DNA of 64,000 nt. It comes from Modestobacter sp. DSM 44400. GTDB taxonomy: Bacteria; Actinomycetota; Actinomycetes; Mycobacteriales; Geodermatophilaceae. The notes below the pieces were generated by a model that had not been told where the DNA came from, searched no databases, and saw only the letters and a list, made by a program, of their open reading frames with translations. Of this stretch, positions 17,310 through 25,647 are shown piece by piece. Where the stretch lies: NCBI RefSeq assembly GCF_900107175.1, contig NZ_FNOZ01000006.1, forward strand, positions 62,001 to 126,000, written 5' to 3'. The first letter of the stretch is position 1, and each line of letters starts with the position of its first letter. A program made the translations under genes and the position numbers.

Positions 17310-18797
17310 ATGATGAGTCCCGCTAACGAGATGGTCGACATCGGCTCGGCTTCCTTCGATGCCGCGTCCGCCGCGGTGGAGGCTGCACTCGCCGCCGGCG
17401 CCCGGTACGCCGACGCCCGCCTCGTCGACCGCCGGCACGAGTCGATGACCGCCCGGGACGGCGACGTCCGCTCGCTGACCCAGACCACCTCCGCCGGGCT
17501 CGGCGTCCGCGCGCTGGTCGGCTCCTCCTGGGGCTTCGCCGCCCTCGGCGACCCGGCCGGGGACCTGGACGCCCGGCGCACCGGGGAGCGGGCTGCCGCC
17601 ATCGCGTCGGCCTCGGCCGCCGTGCCCGGCCCACCGATGGAGCTGGTCGCCGTCCCCGCGGTGCAGGGCAGCTGGGCCAGCGAGTGCATGGAGGACCCCT
17701 TCGCCGTTCCGCTGGCGGAGAAGGGCGACCTGCTCACCGGGGTCACCGCCACCATGCGGGCCGCCGGTGTCGCCGTCGCCGAGGCGCTGTTTCAGGCGTG
17801 GGACACCCGGACGGCGTTCGTGTCCAGCGAGGGCGCCCGGATCGGCCAGCACGTGCGCGAGACCGGAGCCGGCATGCACTGCCTGACCGTCGGGGACGGT
17901 GAGACCCAGCGGCGCTCCTACCCGGCCTTCCGCGGCCAGTACGGCACCCGCGGATGGGAGCTCGTCCGCGAGCTCGACCTGCCCGCGCACGCCGAGCGGA
18001 TCGCCGGCGAGGCGCACGCCCTGCTCACCGCACCGGTCTGCCCGTCGGAGGAGACGACGCTGTTGCTGGGCGGGGAGCAGATGTCGCTGCAGATCCACGA
18101 GTCCGTGGGGCATGCCATCGAGCTGGACCGCATCCTCGGCTGGGAGGCCGCCTTCGCGGGGACGTCCTGGCTGGACCTGGACCAGCTCGGGTCGCTGCGG
18201 TTCGGCTCGGAGCTGATGAACATCACGATCGACCCGACCATCCCCGGCGCCCTGGGCAGCTTCGGCTACGACGACGAGGGCACCCCGGCCACCGCCCGGG
18301 ACGCCGTCCGGAACGGCATCTGGGTCGGCGTGCTCGCCGGCCGGGACTCCGCGGCCGTCGCGGGGCTGGACTACGCCGGCTCCGTCCGGGCCGACGGCTA
18401 CGCCCGGCTGCCGATGGTGCGGATGACCAACGTCGGACTCGAGCCCGGCCCGCACACGCTGGAGGAGATGCTCGCCGCGACCGACGACGGCGTGCTCATG
18501 GAGCACAACCGCTCCTGGTCCATCGACGATCGGCGGCTGAACTTTCAGTTCGGCTGCGAGATCGGCTGGGAGGTCAAGGACGGCGTCCGCGGGCGGATGC
18601 TCAAGAACCCCTCCTACACCGGCATCGGGCCACGCTTCTGGTCCTCCCTGGACATGCTCGGCGGCCGGGCACCCGGCGAGTGGCGGGCCTGGGGCACCCC
18701 CAACTGCGGCAAGGGACAGCCCGGCCAGGTCGGGCACACCGGGCATGGCGCCGCGCCGGCCCGCTTCTCCGGCGTCCGGGTGGGGGTGCGCGGATGA
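17310..18797 (+). CDS. tldD: TldD metallopeptidase
   Basis: A 495-residue subunit of the TldD/TldE protease. The zinc-binding HExxxH is visible as IHESVGHAIELDR. TldD with TldE forms a heterodimer that degrades unfolded peptides and matures some ribosomally made modified peptides. ATG at 17310 is chosen with a weak AGGA nine bases upstream; 17313 and 17331 are alternatives and the frame opens earlier without a ribosome site. The stop overlaps the tldE ATG (ATGA), so the two are co-translated. No precursor peptide gene was seen nearby. Confidence 0.93.
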   Translation: MMSPANEMVDIGSASFDAASAAVEAALAAGARYADARLVDRRHESMTARDGDVRSLTQTTSAGLGVRALVGSSWGFAALGDPAGDLDARRTGERAAAIASASAAVPGPPMELVAVPAVQGSWASECMEDPFAVPLAEKGDLLTGVTATMRAAGVAVAEALFQAWDTRTAFVSSEGARIGQHVRETGAGMHCLTVGDGETQRRSYPAFRGQYGTRGWELVRELDLPAHAERIAGEAHALLTAPVCPSEETTLLLGGEQMSLQIHESVGHAIELDRILGWEAAFAGTSWLDLDQLGSLRFGSELMNITIDPTIPGALGSFGYDDEGTPATARDAVRNGIWVGVLAGRDSAAVAGLDYAGSVRADGYARLPMVRMTNVGLEPGPHTLEEMLAATDDGVLMEHNRSWSIDDRRLNFQFGCEIGWEVKDGVRGRMLKNPSYTGIGPRFWSSLDMLGGRAPGEWRAWGTPNCGKGQPGQVGHTGHGAAPARFSGVRVGVRG

Positions 18798-20149
18798 CCG
18801 CCGCCCTGGACGACCTGGCCGCCGCCGTCCTGGCCGAGGTCGCCCGCCAGGGCGGCCCGGACGCCGTCGCCACGGTGCGGGCCGAGACCGCCGCGCTGGC
18901 ACTGACCCGCTTCGCCGGGTCGGCGATCCACCAGAACGTCGTCGACGAGCGCACCACCGTGCACCTGGAACTGACCGTCGGCGGCGGCCGCACCGCCGGC
19001 TCCTCCACGACCCGGGTGCGCGACGTCCCCGGACTGGTCACCGCCACGCTGGCAGCGGCCCGGCTGGTGCCCCGCGACCCGGACTGGCCCGGACTGGGCG
19101 GGCCCGCGCCGCTGGCGTCCTCCGGCACCCCCGACCGGGCCACGGCGGAGGCCTCCCCCGCCGACCGGGCCGCCGGAGTGGCGGCGTTCATCGAGGCCGC
19201 GGGCGGGCTGTCGACCGCCGGCTTCCTGCAGACGGCGTCGCTGACCGCCGTCCTGCTGGACACTGCCGGGCAGCACGTCACCGGCGCGACGACCTCGGCG
19301 GCCTGTGACGGCATCGCCCGGCTGTCCGGCGCGGACGGTGTCGCCCGTTCGATGTCGGTCCGGCTGGCCGATCTCGACTGCGCCGCCCTCGGTGCCCGGG
19401 CCGCGGCCAAGGCCCGCGCCGGGGTCGATGCCGCCCCGGTCGACCCGGGGCGCTACCCGGTCGTGCTCGAATCCGCGGCGGTCACCGACGTCGTCGCCGG
19501 GCTGGTCACCGGGCAGTTCAACGGCAAGGCGGTCGTGGACGGGACGTCGGGGCTCCGGCTGGGCGAGCAGCAGTTCGACCCGGCGGTCACCCTCGTCGAG
19601 GACTCCCTGGCCCCCGGCGCGATCGGGCTGCCCTTCGACGTCGAGGGCACCCCCGCCCAGCGGACCGAACTGGTGCGCGACGGCGTCCCCGTCGGGCTGA
19701 CCACCGACCGCCGTACCGCCGCCGCGCTGGGCCGGACCTCGACCGGCAACGCCGGCGAGGGCAGCGCGACCTGGGGGCCGGTCGCGGTCGACCCGGCTCT
19801 CTCCCCCGGGTCGGGCGGCAGCATCGACGACCTGGTGGCCGGCCTGGACCGCGGGCTGCTGGTGAGCGACTTCTGGTACACCCGCGTCGTCGACCCCAAG
19901 CGGTCGGTGTGGACGGGGCTGACCCGCAACGGCGTCTGGCTGGTCGAGGACGGCCGGGTGGTCGCCCCGGTCAGCACGCTGCGGTTCACCCAGTCCTACC
20001 TGGAGGCGCTGGCCCCCGGCGCGGTCACGGTGGGCGCGGACGTCGACCCGCAGCCGACCCGGCTGGGTGGCTCGATGGGCTACAACCGGGTCGCCGTCCC
20101 CGCCCTGCGGCTGGCCGCCTGGAACATCACCGGCAACGCCACCGGCTGA
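18794..20149 (+). CDS. tldE: TldE/PmbA-family protein
   Basis: A 451-residue partner of TldD. It has the PmbA fold landmarks SGLRLGEQQFDP and GSMGYNRVAVP but no HExxxH, so the active metal site is only in TldD. ATG at 18794 lies in the 4-bp overlap with tldD; a longer open frame inside tldD is a shadow. A long hairpin follows 28 bases after the stop. Confidence 0.9.
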   Translation: MTAALDDLAAAVLAEVARQGGPDAVATVRAETAALALTRFAGSAIHQNVVDERTTVHLELTVGGGRTAGSSTTRVRDVPGLVTATLAAARLVPRDPDWPGLGGPAPLASSGTPDRATAEASPADRAAGVAAFIEAAGGLSTAGFLQTASLTAVLLDTAGQHVTGATTSAACDGIARLSGADGVARSMSVRLADLDCAALGARAAAKARAGVDAAPVDPGRYPVVLESAAVTDVVAGLVTGQFNGKAVVDGTSGLRLGEQQFDPAVTLVEDSLAPGAIGLPFDVEGTPAQRTELVRDGVPVGLTTDRRTAAALGRTSTGNAGEGSATWGPVAVDPALSPGSGGSIDDLVAGLDRGLLVSDFWYTRVVDPKRSVWTGLTRNGVWLVEDGRVVAPVSTLRFTQSYLEALAPGAVTVGADVDPQPTRLGGSMGYNRVAVPALRLAAWNITGNATG

Positions 20150-20176
20150 CCCCTGCCCCCTCGGGCCCCCTCGCAT

Positions 20177-20222
20177 CCCCTTCCGGCGCCGAGAGCGGCA
20201 CCGCTTTCGGCGTCGAAAGGGG
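20177..20222. terminator. 22-bp hairpin after tldE
   Basis: Arms 20177-20198 and 20201-20222 pair over 22 positions with three mismatch or wobble positions and a 2-base turn. It separates tldE from the convergent DUF559-type pseudogene. The right arm carries the CCGCTTTCGGCG element that recurs at 20937. Confidence 0.7.
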
Positions 20223-20227
20223 GGAGG

Positions 20228-20885
20228 TCAGCGGACGACGGAGGTCGCCAACGCGTCCTTGATCGGTGCCACGACCGCGTCCAGGTCGCGCAGGTCAGCG
20301 GAGCTCAGCCGGAGGACGCGCCAGCCGGCCGCCACCAGCCGCGCGTACCGGGCGTCGTCCTTGACGATCTGCACACCGTCGAAGTGGTAGGCACCCTCGT
20401 ACTCGACCATGAGCTTTGCCTCCGGCCAACCGAGATCGCCGACGGCGATGAGGACGCCGTCCTGCACCACCGGGCGCTGCGCACGGGGCGTGGGGGGCCG
20501 GCCAGGTGACAGGCGACCCGCACCCACGACTCGGGTGGACTCTGAGCCCTGCCGTCGACCAGAGGCAGCACCTTGTGAATCCGACGAGACCCCCATTGCC
20601 CAGCGACTGGCGGGACCACCACCAGGACCGGATCGGTGACCCAGGCGGTGGGGGTGCCCCACCAGACCGCGGCCGAGCGCCCGCCGAGGACCGCCCCGGA
20701 GGCATGAGCAGGGCCGCAGCCCGTGTCAGGAGCGCGTGGTCGTGCGGCGGAGCAGGATCGGCGTACACGTTGCGCAGCACTCGGCGATAGAGCCCGCGCT
20801 GCAGTTGGTCGCGGGTGAGCAAGCCCTCGGCCACAGCGTGGGAGCCGAGGAAGACACCGTGCGGGAGCGGATGGCGGGCGGGCAC
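20228..20885 (-). pseudogene. Frameshifted DUF559-type protein gene
   Basis: The intact ancestor would be about 220-290 residues: an N-terminal winged-helix-like part (GLLTRDQLQRGLYRRVLRNVYAD), a middle part (AVLGGRSAAVWWGTPTAW) and a C-terminal nuclease-like DUF559 domain (AKLMVEYEGAYHFDG, then ARYARLVAAGWRVLRLSS). These three pieces lie in three different frames, with shifts near 20690 and near 20495. The remnants are still readable, so decay is recent or part of the damage is sequencing error. Such genes are multicopy and variable in Geodermatophilaceae and relatives; their role is unknown. Confidence 0.7.
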
Positions 20886-20936
20886 TCCGCGAGCCTGACG
20901 GATGCGAGCGTCCGGCGCGGAGGTTGTCCACAGCCC

Positions 20937-20958
20937 CCGCTTTCGGCGCCGAAAGCGG
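20937..20958. terminator. Perfect 22-base palindrome after the Nudix gene
   Basis: CCGCTTTCGGC and its exact complement form a 22-base palindrome 12 bases beyond the Nudix fusion stop codon (minus strand). It is nearly the same sequence as the right arm of the hairpin at 20201-20222, so the DUF559 pseudogene is bracketed by two copies. Confidence 0.6.
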
Positions 20959-20970
20959 AGTGGGGGTGGG

Positions 20971-21723
20971 TCAGAGGCGGGCGAGGAGGGTGCGGACGGC
21001 GGGGAGCAGGGGCCGGTCCGCCGGGATCCAGTCCAGCTCCTCGAGCGCCTCGGCGGGCAGCCAGCGCACCTCGCTGTGCTCGTGGGCCACGGGCTTCCCG
21101 CCGACGACCCGGCCCCACCACACCCGCAGTGTCGACGCGCCGGGGGCGCCGCCGGCCACGACGCCGTCCAGGGGCACCTCGCCGAGGAACGCCTCCGGGA
21201 CGACGTCGACCCCCAGCTCCTCGCGGCACTCCCGGACCACCGCCGCCAGGTCGTCCTCCCCGGACTCGACCTTGCCGCCGGGGAACTCCCACAGCCCGGC
21301 CAGCGAGCCCGACCTGCGCTGGGCCACCAGCACGCGGCGGCGGTCGTCGACCAGTGCCGCGCCGACCACCTGGGTCACCCCGCGGGCGGCCTCGGCGGCG
21401 GCGGCCGCATAGGCGTCCAGGTGCGACTGCATGCTCCGAAGCACCCGGCGGCCCAGCAGCATCCCATCGAGCGACCCGCCGAGCGGACCCGCCGACCAGT
21501 CGACCTGCTCCTCGACCAGGGTGCCGGTGCCGGTCGCGGAGAAACGCCGGGTGTGCGTCAGCCGGCGTCCCGGTCCGCGCGTCGCTACGTACACGTCGGA
21601 GTACGGCCGGACCGACTCGACCTCCGCCAGCGGGTACGGCCACGGCCGACCCAGCCGCCGGGCGACGTCGAAGGCAACGGTCAGCGGAGCCTCCACCAGG
21701 GTGGTGAACCGGAGTTGGGGCAC
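20971..21723 (-). CDS. SRPBCC-Nudix hydrolase fusion
   Basis: A 250-residue two-domain protein. Residues 1-120 look like an SRPBCC/polyketide-cyclase-type ligand-binding fold (FTTLVEAPLTVAFDVARRLG ... VDWSAGPLGGSLDG). Residues 122-250 are a MutT-type Nudix domain with a complete Nudix box (GGKVESGEDD ... RECREELGV), indicating hydrolysis of a nucleoside diphosphate derivative such as 8-oxo-dGTP. GTG at 21723 gives a natural N-terminus; an ATG at 21765 would run into the divergent Rrf2 gene. The fusion is unusual, and the first domain could sense a ligand. Confidence 0.8.
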   Translation of the reverse strand: MPQLRFTTLVEAPLTVAFDVARRLGRPWPYPLAEVESVRPYSDVYVATRGPGRRLTHTRRFSATGTGTLVEEQVDWSAGPLGGSLDGMLLGRRVLRSMQSHLDAYAAAAAEAARGVTQVVGAALVDDRRRVLVAQRRSGSLAGLWEFPGGKVESGEDDLAAVVRECREELGVDVVPEAFLGEVPLDGVVAGGAPGASTLRVWWGRVVGGKPVAHEHSEVRWLPAEALEELDWIPADRPLLPAVRTLLARL

Positions 21724-21757
21724 CACCTCAGCGTCCCAGACACGGCAGGATGGGCCC

Positions 21758-22240
21758 GTGCGCATTTCCGCCCGGGTCGACTACGCGGTGCGGGCGGCGA
21801 TCGAACTGGCTGCCGCCGCCCCCGGCGCCCTCACCTGTGACCGCATCGCCCAGTCGCAGGGCATCCCCTCCCGGTTCCTGCAGGCCATCCTCGCCGACCT
21901 GCAGCACGCCCGGCTGGTGACCAGTCAACGCGGCCGGGAGGGCGGCTACCGGCTGGCCCTCCCGCCGGAGCAGGTGTCGATCGCCCGGGTCATGCGGGTC
22001 GAGCAGGGGTTCCTCGCCGAGGTGCACGGCCAGCGCCCGGAGGACGTCGAGTACCCCGGTCCTGCCGCCGAGCTGGCGTGTGTCTGGGTGGCCGCGCGGG
22101 AGAGCTATCGGCAGGTCCTGGAGCGGGTCACCCTGGCCGACGTGGTCGCCGGCACCCTGCCGCCGCACGTCGCCGAGCTGGTGGAACTCGAGAGCGCCTG
22201 GCGTTCCTTCGGCACGGTCGCCGACGACGTCCACAGCTGA
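21758..22240 (+). CDS. Rrf2-family transcriptional regulator
   Basis: A 160-residue regulator. The N-terminus (ISARVDYAVRAAIELA) and the wing (SQRGREGGYRLA) are typical Rrf2 winged-helix features. The three clustered cysteines that hold the Fe-S cluster in IscR are absent, so it is closer to the CymR-like members. It stands directly before the sulfur assimilation operon, so control of sir and cysH by sulfur status is likely but inferred. Start GTG at 21758; the longer open frame upstream overlaps the divergent Nudix gene. Confidence 0.85.
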   Translation: MRISARVDYAVRAAIELAAAAPGALTCDRIAQSQGIPSRFLQAILADLQHARLVTSQRGREGGYRLALPPEQVSIARVMRVEQGFLAEVHGQRPEDVEYPGPAAELACVWVAARESYRQVLERVTLADVVAGTLPPHVAELVELESAWRSFGTVADDVHS

Positions 22241-22280
22241 CCTCCGGGTCATCGGCCGCCCGGTGTGGCACCATAGAGGC

Positions 22281-22367
22281 GTGACGGACTGCGGCGCGCT
22301 CCTTGTAGAGCGGCTGCACGTCGATCTGGCGCGGGTCTCCAGCGCCGCGTGTCGCGCCGCGCGCTGA
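22281..22367 (+). CDS. Leader peptide of the sulfite reductase operon
   Basis: A 28-residue ORF (GTG start, AGAGG upstream) whose core reads RLHVDLARVSSAACR. This matches the conserved R-x-H-V-D-L-x-R-V-x-S-A-x-C-R pattern of actinobacterial leader peptides found before sulfur metabolism genes. It ends 97 bases before the sulfite reductase start. Two cysteine codons near its end suggest translation-dependent attenuation sensing cysteine supply; the mechanism here is inference from the family. Confidence 0.8.
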   Translation: MTDCGALLVERLHVDLARVSSAACRAAR

Positions 22368-22463
22368 CCCGGCATCCCCCGCAGCCCCCGCTGCACACCC
22401 CCGGCCAGCACCGTGTCACGCCCCTGGAGCAGGCGCGTGCCGGCGCAGAGGAGAAGTACTGAC

Positions 22464-24143
22464 GTGTCCTCCCCCACCCGCACCAGCAACCGTCCGGTCC
22501 GTGGCCAAGGTCAGTGGGCGCTCGGCTACCGGGAACCGCTGAACCCGACCGAGAGGTTCAAGAAGGACTCCGACGGGCTGGCTGTCCGCCAGCGGATCAT
22601 CGACATCTACTCGAAGGCCGGCTTCGACAGCATCGACCCCAGTGATCTGCGGGGCCGGATGCGCTGGATGGGGCTCTACACCCAGCGGGCCCAGGGCATC
22701 CCCGGCGGCAAGACCGCCGTGCTGGAGCCCGAGGAGCTCGAGGACTCCTACTTCATGATGCGGGTGCGCACCGACGGCGGTCAGCTGTCGGGCGCCCAGC
22801 TACGGACGATCGCGGGCATCAGCGCCGACTTCGGCCGCGACATCGCCGACATCACCGACCGGCAGAACGTGCAGCTGCACTGGATCCGGATCGAGGACGT
22901 GCCGGAGATCTGGCAACGGCTGGAGTCCGTGGGCCTGCAGACCACCGAGGCCTGCGGTGACGTCCCCCGCGGCATGCTGAACTGCCCGCTGGCCGGAGTC
23001 GCCCGGGACGAGGTCCTCGACGCGAGCGGAGTGCTCGCCGAGGTGGTCGAGAAGTACGTCGGCAGCCCGGAGTTCAGCAACCTGCCCCGCAAGTGGAAGA
23101 CATCGATGTCCGGCTGCATCGACCACTGCACCGAGCCGGAGCTGGACGACGTGTCCTTCGTCGGCGTCCGCAACGGGGACGGCGAGGAGGGCTACGACCT
23201 GTGGGTCGGTGGCGGGCTGTCCACCAACCCCATGCTGGCCCAGCGGATCGGCGTCTTCGTCCGCCCCGAGCAGGTCTCCGAAGTCTGGGCCGGGGTGACC
23301 TCGATCTTCCGCGACTACGGCTACCGCCGCTCGCGCAACCACGCCCGGATGAAGTTCCTGATGGCTGACTGGGGCCCGGAGAAGTTCCGCCAGGTGCTGC
23401 AGGACGAGTATCTGCACGCGCCGCTCCCCGACGGCCCGGCGGCGCCCCCGGCCAGGCACGACGAGCGGGACCACGTGGGGGTCACCAAGCAGAAGGACGG
23501 CACCAACGCGCTCGGTTTCGCCCTGCGGACCGGTCGGATCAGCGGCAGCCTGCTGGGGCAGCTGGCCGACAAGGCCGAGGAGCTCGGCACCCGGGGCGGC
23601 CGGATCCGGACGACGACGCAGCAGAAGATGCTCATCCTCGACATCCCCGACGAGCGGGTCGAAGAGCTCGTCGACTGGCTGGCCGAGCGGGACCTCCAGG
23701 TGCGGCCCAGCGCCTTCCGTCGCGGCACGATGGCCTGCACCGGCCTGGAGTTCTGCAAGCTCGCCATCGTGGAGACCAAGAACCACGCCCAGGACCTCTA
23801 CAACGAGCTGGAGAAGCGGCTCCCCGACTTCGACGAGCCGATCTCGATCAACGTCAACGGCTGCCCGAACAGCTGTGCCCGGTTCCAGACCGCTGACATC
23901 GGCTTCAAGGGCTCGATGGTCCGCAACGCGGTCGGCGAGATGGTGGGCGGCTTCCAGGTGCACCTGGGCGGCCACCTCGGCACCGAGGCTGCCTTCGGCC
24001 GCAAGTTCCGCGGCCACAAGGTGACCCAGGACGAGACTGCGGACTACTGCGAGCGGGTGCTGCGCACCTACCTCGAGCGTCGCGATCCCGGCGAGCGCTT
24101 CGCCGCCTACGTCGCCCGGGCCGACGAGACCTGGCTGATCTGA
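22464..24143 (+). CDS. sir: Ferredoxin-dependent sulfite reductase
   Basis: A 559-residue siroheme/4Fe-4S reductase that reduces sulfite to sulfide with six electrons from ferredoxin. The cluster ligands are visible as CTGLEFC and CPNSC in the C-terminal half; the N-terminal half has the parallel nitrite/sulfite-reductase repeat (NVQLHWIRIEDVPEIW). The neighbouring cysH and the leader peptide argue for sulfite rather than nitrite as substrate. GTG at 22464 follows a GAGGAG; the ORF extends upstream to 22413 but without ribosome site. Confidence 0.9.
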   Translation: MSSPTRTSNRPVRGQGQWALGYREPLNPTERFKKDSDGLAVRQRIIDIYSKAGFDSIDPSDLRGRMRWMGLYTQRAQGIPGGKTAVLEPEELEDSYFMMRVRTDGGQLSGAQLRTIAGISADFGRDIADITDRQNVQLHWIRIEDVPEIWQRLESVGLQTTEACGDVPRGMLNCPLAGVARDEVLDASGVLAEVVEKYVGSPEFSNLPRKWKTSMSGCIDHCTEPELDDVSFVGVRNGDGEEGYDLWVGGGLSTNPMLAQRIGVFVRPEQVSEVWAGVTSIFRDYGYRRSRNHARMKFLMADWGPEKFRQVLQDEYLHAPLPDGPAAPPARHDERDHVGVTKQKDGTNALGFALRTGRISGSLLGQLADKAEELGTRGGRIRTTTQQKMLILDIPDERVEELVDWLAERDLQVRPSAFRRGTMACTGLEFCKLAIVETKNHAQDLYNELEKRLPDFDEPISINVNGCPNSCARFQTADIGFKGSMVRNAVGEMVGGFQVHLGGHLGTEAAFGRKFRGHKVTQDETADYCERVLRTYLERRDPGERFAAYVARADETWLI

Positions 24144-24146
24144 CCC

Positions 24147-24314
24147 ATGACCCAGCCCACGTCAGGAAGAACCCGCCAGTTGCCCCCGTTCCACTGCCCG
24201 TACTGCGGGGACGAGGACCTCACCCCGCACGGGGACGACGGGTCGTGGCACTGCGGTGCCTGCCTGCGGACCTTCACGATCCGACTGACGGGAACGGGGG
24301 AGACACGCGCATGA
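24147..24314 (+). CDS. Zinc-ribbon microprotein of the sulfur operon
   Basis: A 55-residue protein with two CxxC knuckles, FHCPYCG (C17, C20) and WHCGAC (C36, C39), which should bind one zinc. It starts 3 bases after the sulfite reductase stop and overlaps cysH by 4 bp (ATGA), so it is translated as part of the operon. Small zinc-ribbon ORFs at this position occur in other actinobacterial sulfur operons as far as I recall. Role unknown; a chaperone or sulfur-relay function is possible. Confidence 0.85.
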   Translation: MTQPTSGRTRQLPPFHCPYCGDEDLTPHGDDGSWHCGACLRTFTIRLTGTGETRA

Positions 24315-25024
24315 CCAGCGCTGTCGTCCAGAGGAACGAGGAGCTGGCCGAGTGGGCCAACCTCCGCTTCGAGTCGATCTCCGACCCGGAGTGGCAGGCG
24401 CTGTCGGTGCTGTGGTGGGCCGGGGAGACCTTCGGGAACGGCTTCGCGATCACCTCGAGCATGGCCGACGGGCTGCTCGCCCACCTCGCGTCCCGCGCCC
24501 TGCCCGGCGTCAACGTGGTCTTCCTGGACACCGGCTACCACTTCGCCGAGACCCTGGGCACCCGCGACTGGATCGCCGGCGTCCTGCCGATCACCGTGCA
24601 CAGCGTCCAGGCCGAGCTGACCGTGGCCGAGCAGGACGCCCGGTACGGCCCGCAGTTGCACGACAGTGACCCCGACCTGTGCTGCTCGATGCGCAAGGTG
24701 GTGCCGCTGGCCAAGCAACTCCAGGGGTACACCGCGTGGGGGTCGGGCGTGCGCCGCGACGAGTCGTCGACCCGGCGGGACACCAAGCTGGTCGACTGGG
24801 ACGCCAAGCGCGGCATGGTCAAGGTCAACCCGCTGGCCGCCTGGACGCAGGACGACGTCGACGCCTACGTCGCCGAACACCAGGTTCCGGTGAACCCGCT
24901 GATCGACCTGGGCTACGCCTCCATCGGCTGCGCTCCCTGCACCCGCCCCGTCGCGCCGGGCGAGGACCCGCGCGCCGGCCGCTGGGCGGGCAAGAACAAG
25001 GTCGAGTGCGGGGTCAACGTCTGA
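24311..25024 (+). CDS. cysH: Assimilatory APS/PAPS reductase CysH
   Basis: A 237-residue reductase producing sulfite from adenylyl sulfate. It has the PP-loop-like FAITSSMADGLLAHL and the double cysteine pairs DLCCSMRK and GCAPCTRP that ligate a 4Fe-4S cluster, which indicates APS rather than PAPS as substrate. The C-terminal KVECGVN contains the catalytic cysteine of the ECG(L/I)H-type tail. ATG at 24311 lies in the overlap with the zinc-ribbon gene. Confidence 0.92.
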   Translation: MTSAVVQRNEELAEWANLRFESISDPEWQALSVLWWAGETFGNGFAITSSMADGLLAHLASRALPGVNVVFLDTGYHFAETLGTRDWIAGVLPITVHSVQAELTVAEQDARYGPQLHDSDPDLCCSMRKVVPLAKQLQGYTAWGSGVRRDESSTRRDTKLVDWDAKRGMVKVNPLAAWTQDDVDAYVAEHQVPVNPLIDLGYASIGCAPCTRPVAPGEDPRAGRWAGKNKVECGVNV

Positions 25025-25040
25025 GCTGGGAGACTCCGGC

Positions 25041-25442
25041 ATGGTCCGTCCGCACGCGTTGTCCGCCGAGCGGGTCGCTGCTGCCCTCACCGGGCTGCCC
25101 GAGTGGTCCGGGGACGTCACCGGGATCCACCGCCGGATCCGGGAGGCCAGCCTCCTCGCCGCGGCCGAACGCGCGGTGGAGCTCGCGACCATCGCGGCGG
25201 AGATGGACCACCACCCGGACCTCGACATCCGCCACCGCACGCTGACCGTCTTCCTGGTCACGCACTCCGCGGACGGCGTCACCGAGCTCGACCTCGAGTT
25301 CGCCCGCCGGGTCGACGAACTGCTCTCCGAGGGCAACCTGGAGAACCCCAGCCCGGCGGAGCGCAAAGCCCTCGACCAGATCGACCAGGCGTGCGCGAGG
25401 GGCCGCCAGCGGAAGTTCGATCAGCCCGGCAGGGGCGCGTAG
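25041..25442 (+). CDS. Pterin-4a-carbinolamine dehydratase family protein
   Basis: A 133-residue protein of the PCD/DCoH family. The conserved histidine segment EMDHHPDLDIRHRTLTVFL is clear, followed by the FARRVDEL helix. These enzymes dehydrate 4a-hydroxytetrahydropterin; actinobacterial members often lack an obvious aromatic hydroxylase partner. The gene starts 16 bp after cysH and may be co-transcribed. It has a charged C-terminal tail of about 35 residues beyond the usual domain, part of which overlaps a glyoxalase remnant on the other strand. Confidence 0.85.
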   Translation: MVRPHALSAERVAAALTGLPEWSGDVTGIHRRIREASLLAAAERAVELATIAAEMDHHPDLDIRHRTLTVFLVTHSADGVTELDLEFARRVDELLSEGNLENPSPAERKALDQIDQACARGRQRKFDQPGRGA

Positions 25443-25581
25443 AGGTCGACCCGGACGACGAGTCGGTCTGGACGTGGTCCTCCTCCGGACCGAGCGGCGG
25501 ATGGGCAAATCCGAGCAGCTCGTAGAACGCCATGGCGCGGGGCAGGTCGGTGGCGCTCACGCCCACCGCGGTGATCTCCAC
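25421..25581 (-). pseudogene. Truncated VOC (glyoxalase-like) gene remnant
   Basis: The first 37 codons read as the beginning of a VOC domain (ITAVGVSATDLPRAMAFYELLGF). After that the frame degenerates, and in another frame a short end (RVDLYAPLPG then stop at 25421) appears. The usual length is about 120-130 residues, so most of the domain is deleted. Its 3' part overlaps the PCD gene end. Confidence 0.5.
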
Positions 25582-25647
25582 GCGCGCGGTCTACCAGCGG
25601 CCACCGACATCTGGCCGCGCGGCGCGGGCCCGGCCAGGATGGGGCGC

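Noticed and set aside
20902-21840. Long plus-strand ORFs over the Nudix gene
   Set aside because: Antisense shadows of a gene with clear SRPBCC and Nudix motifs; composition is His/Arg/Gly-rich.
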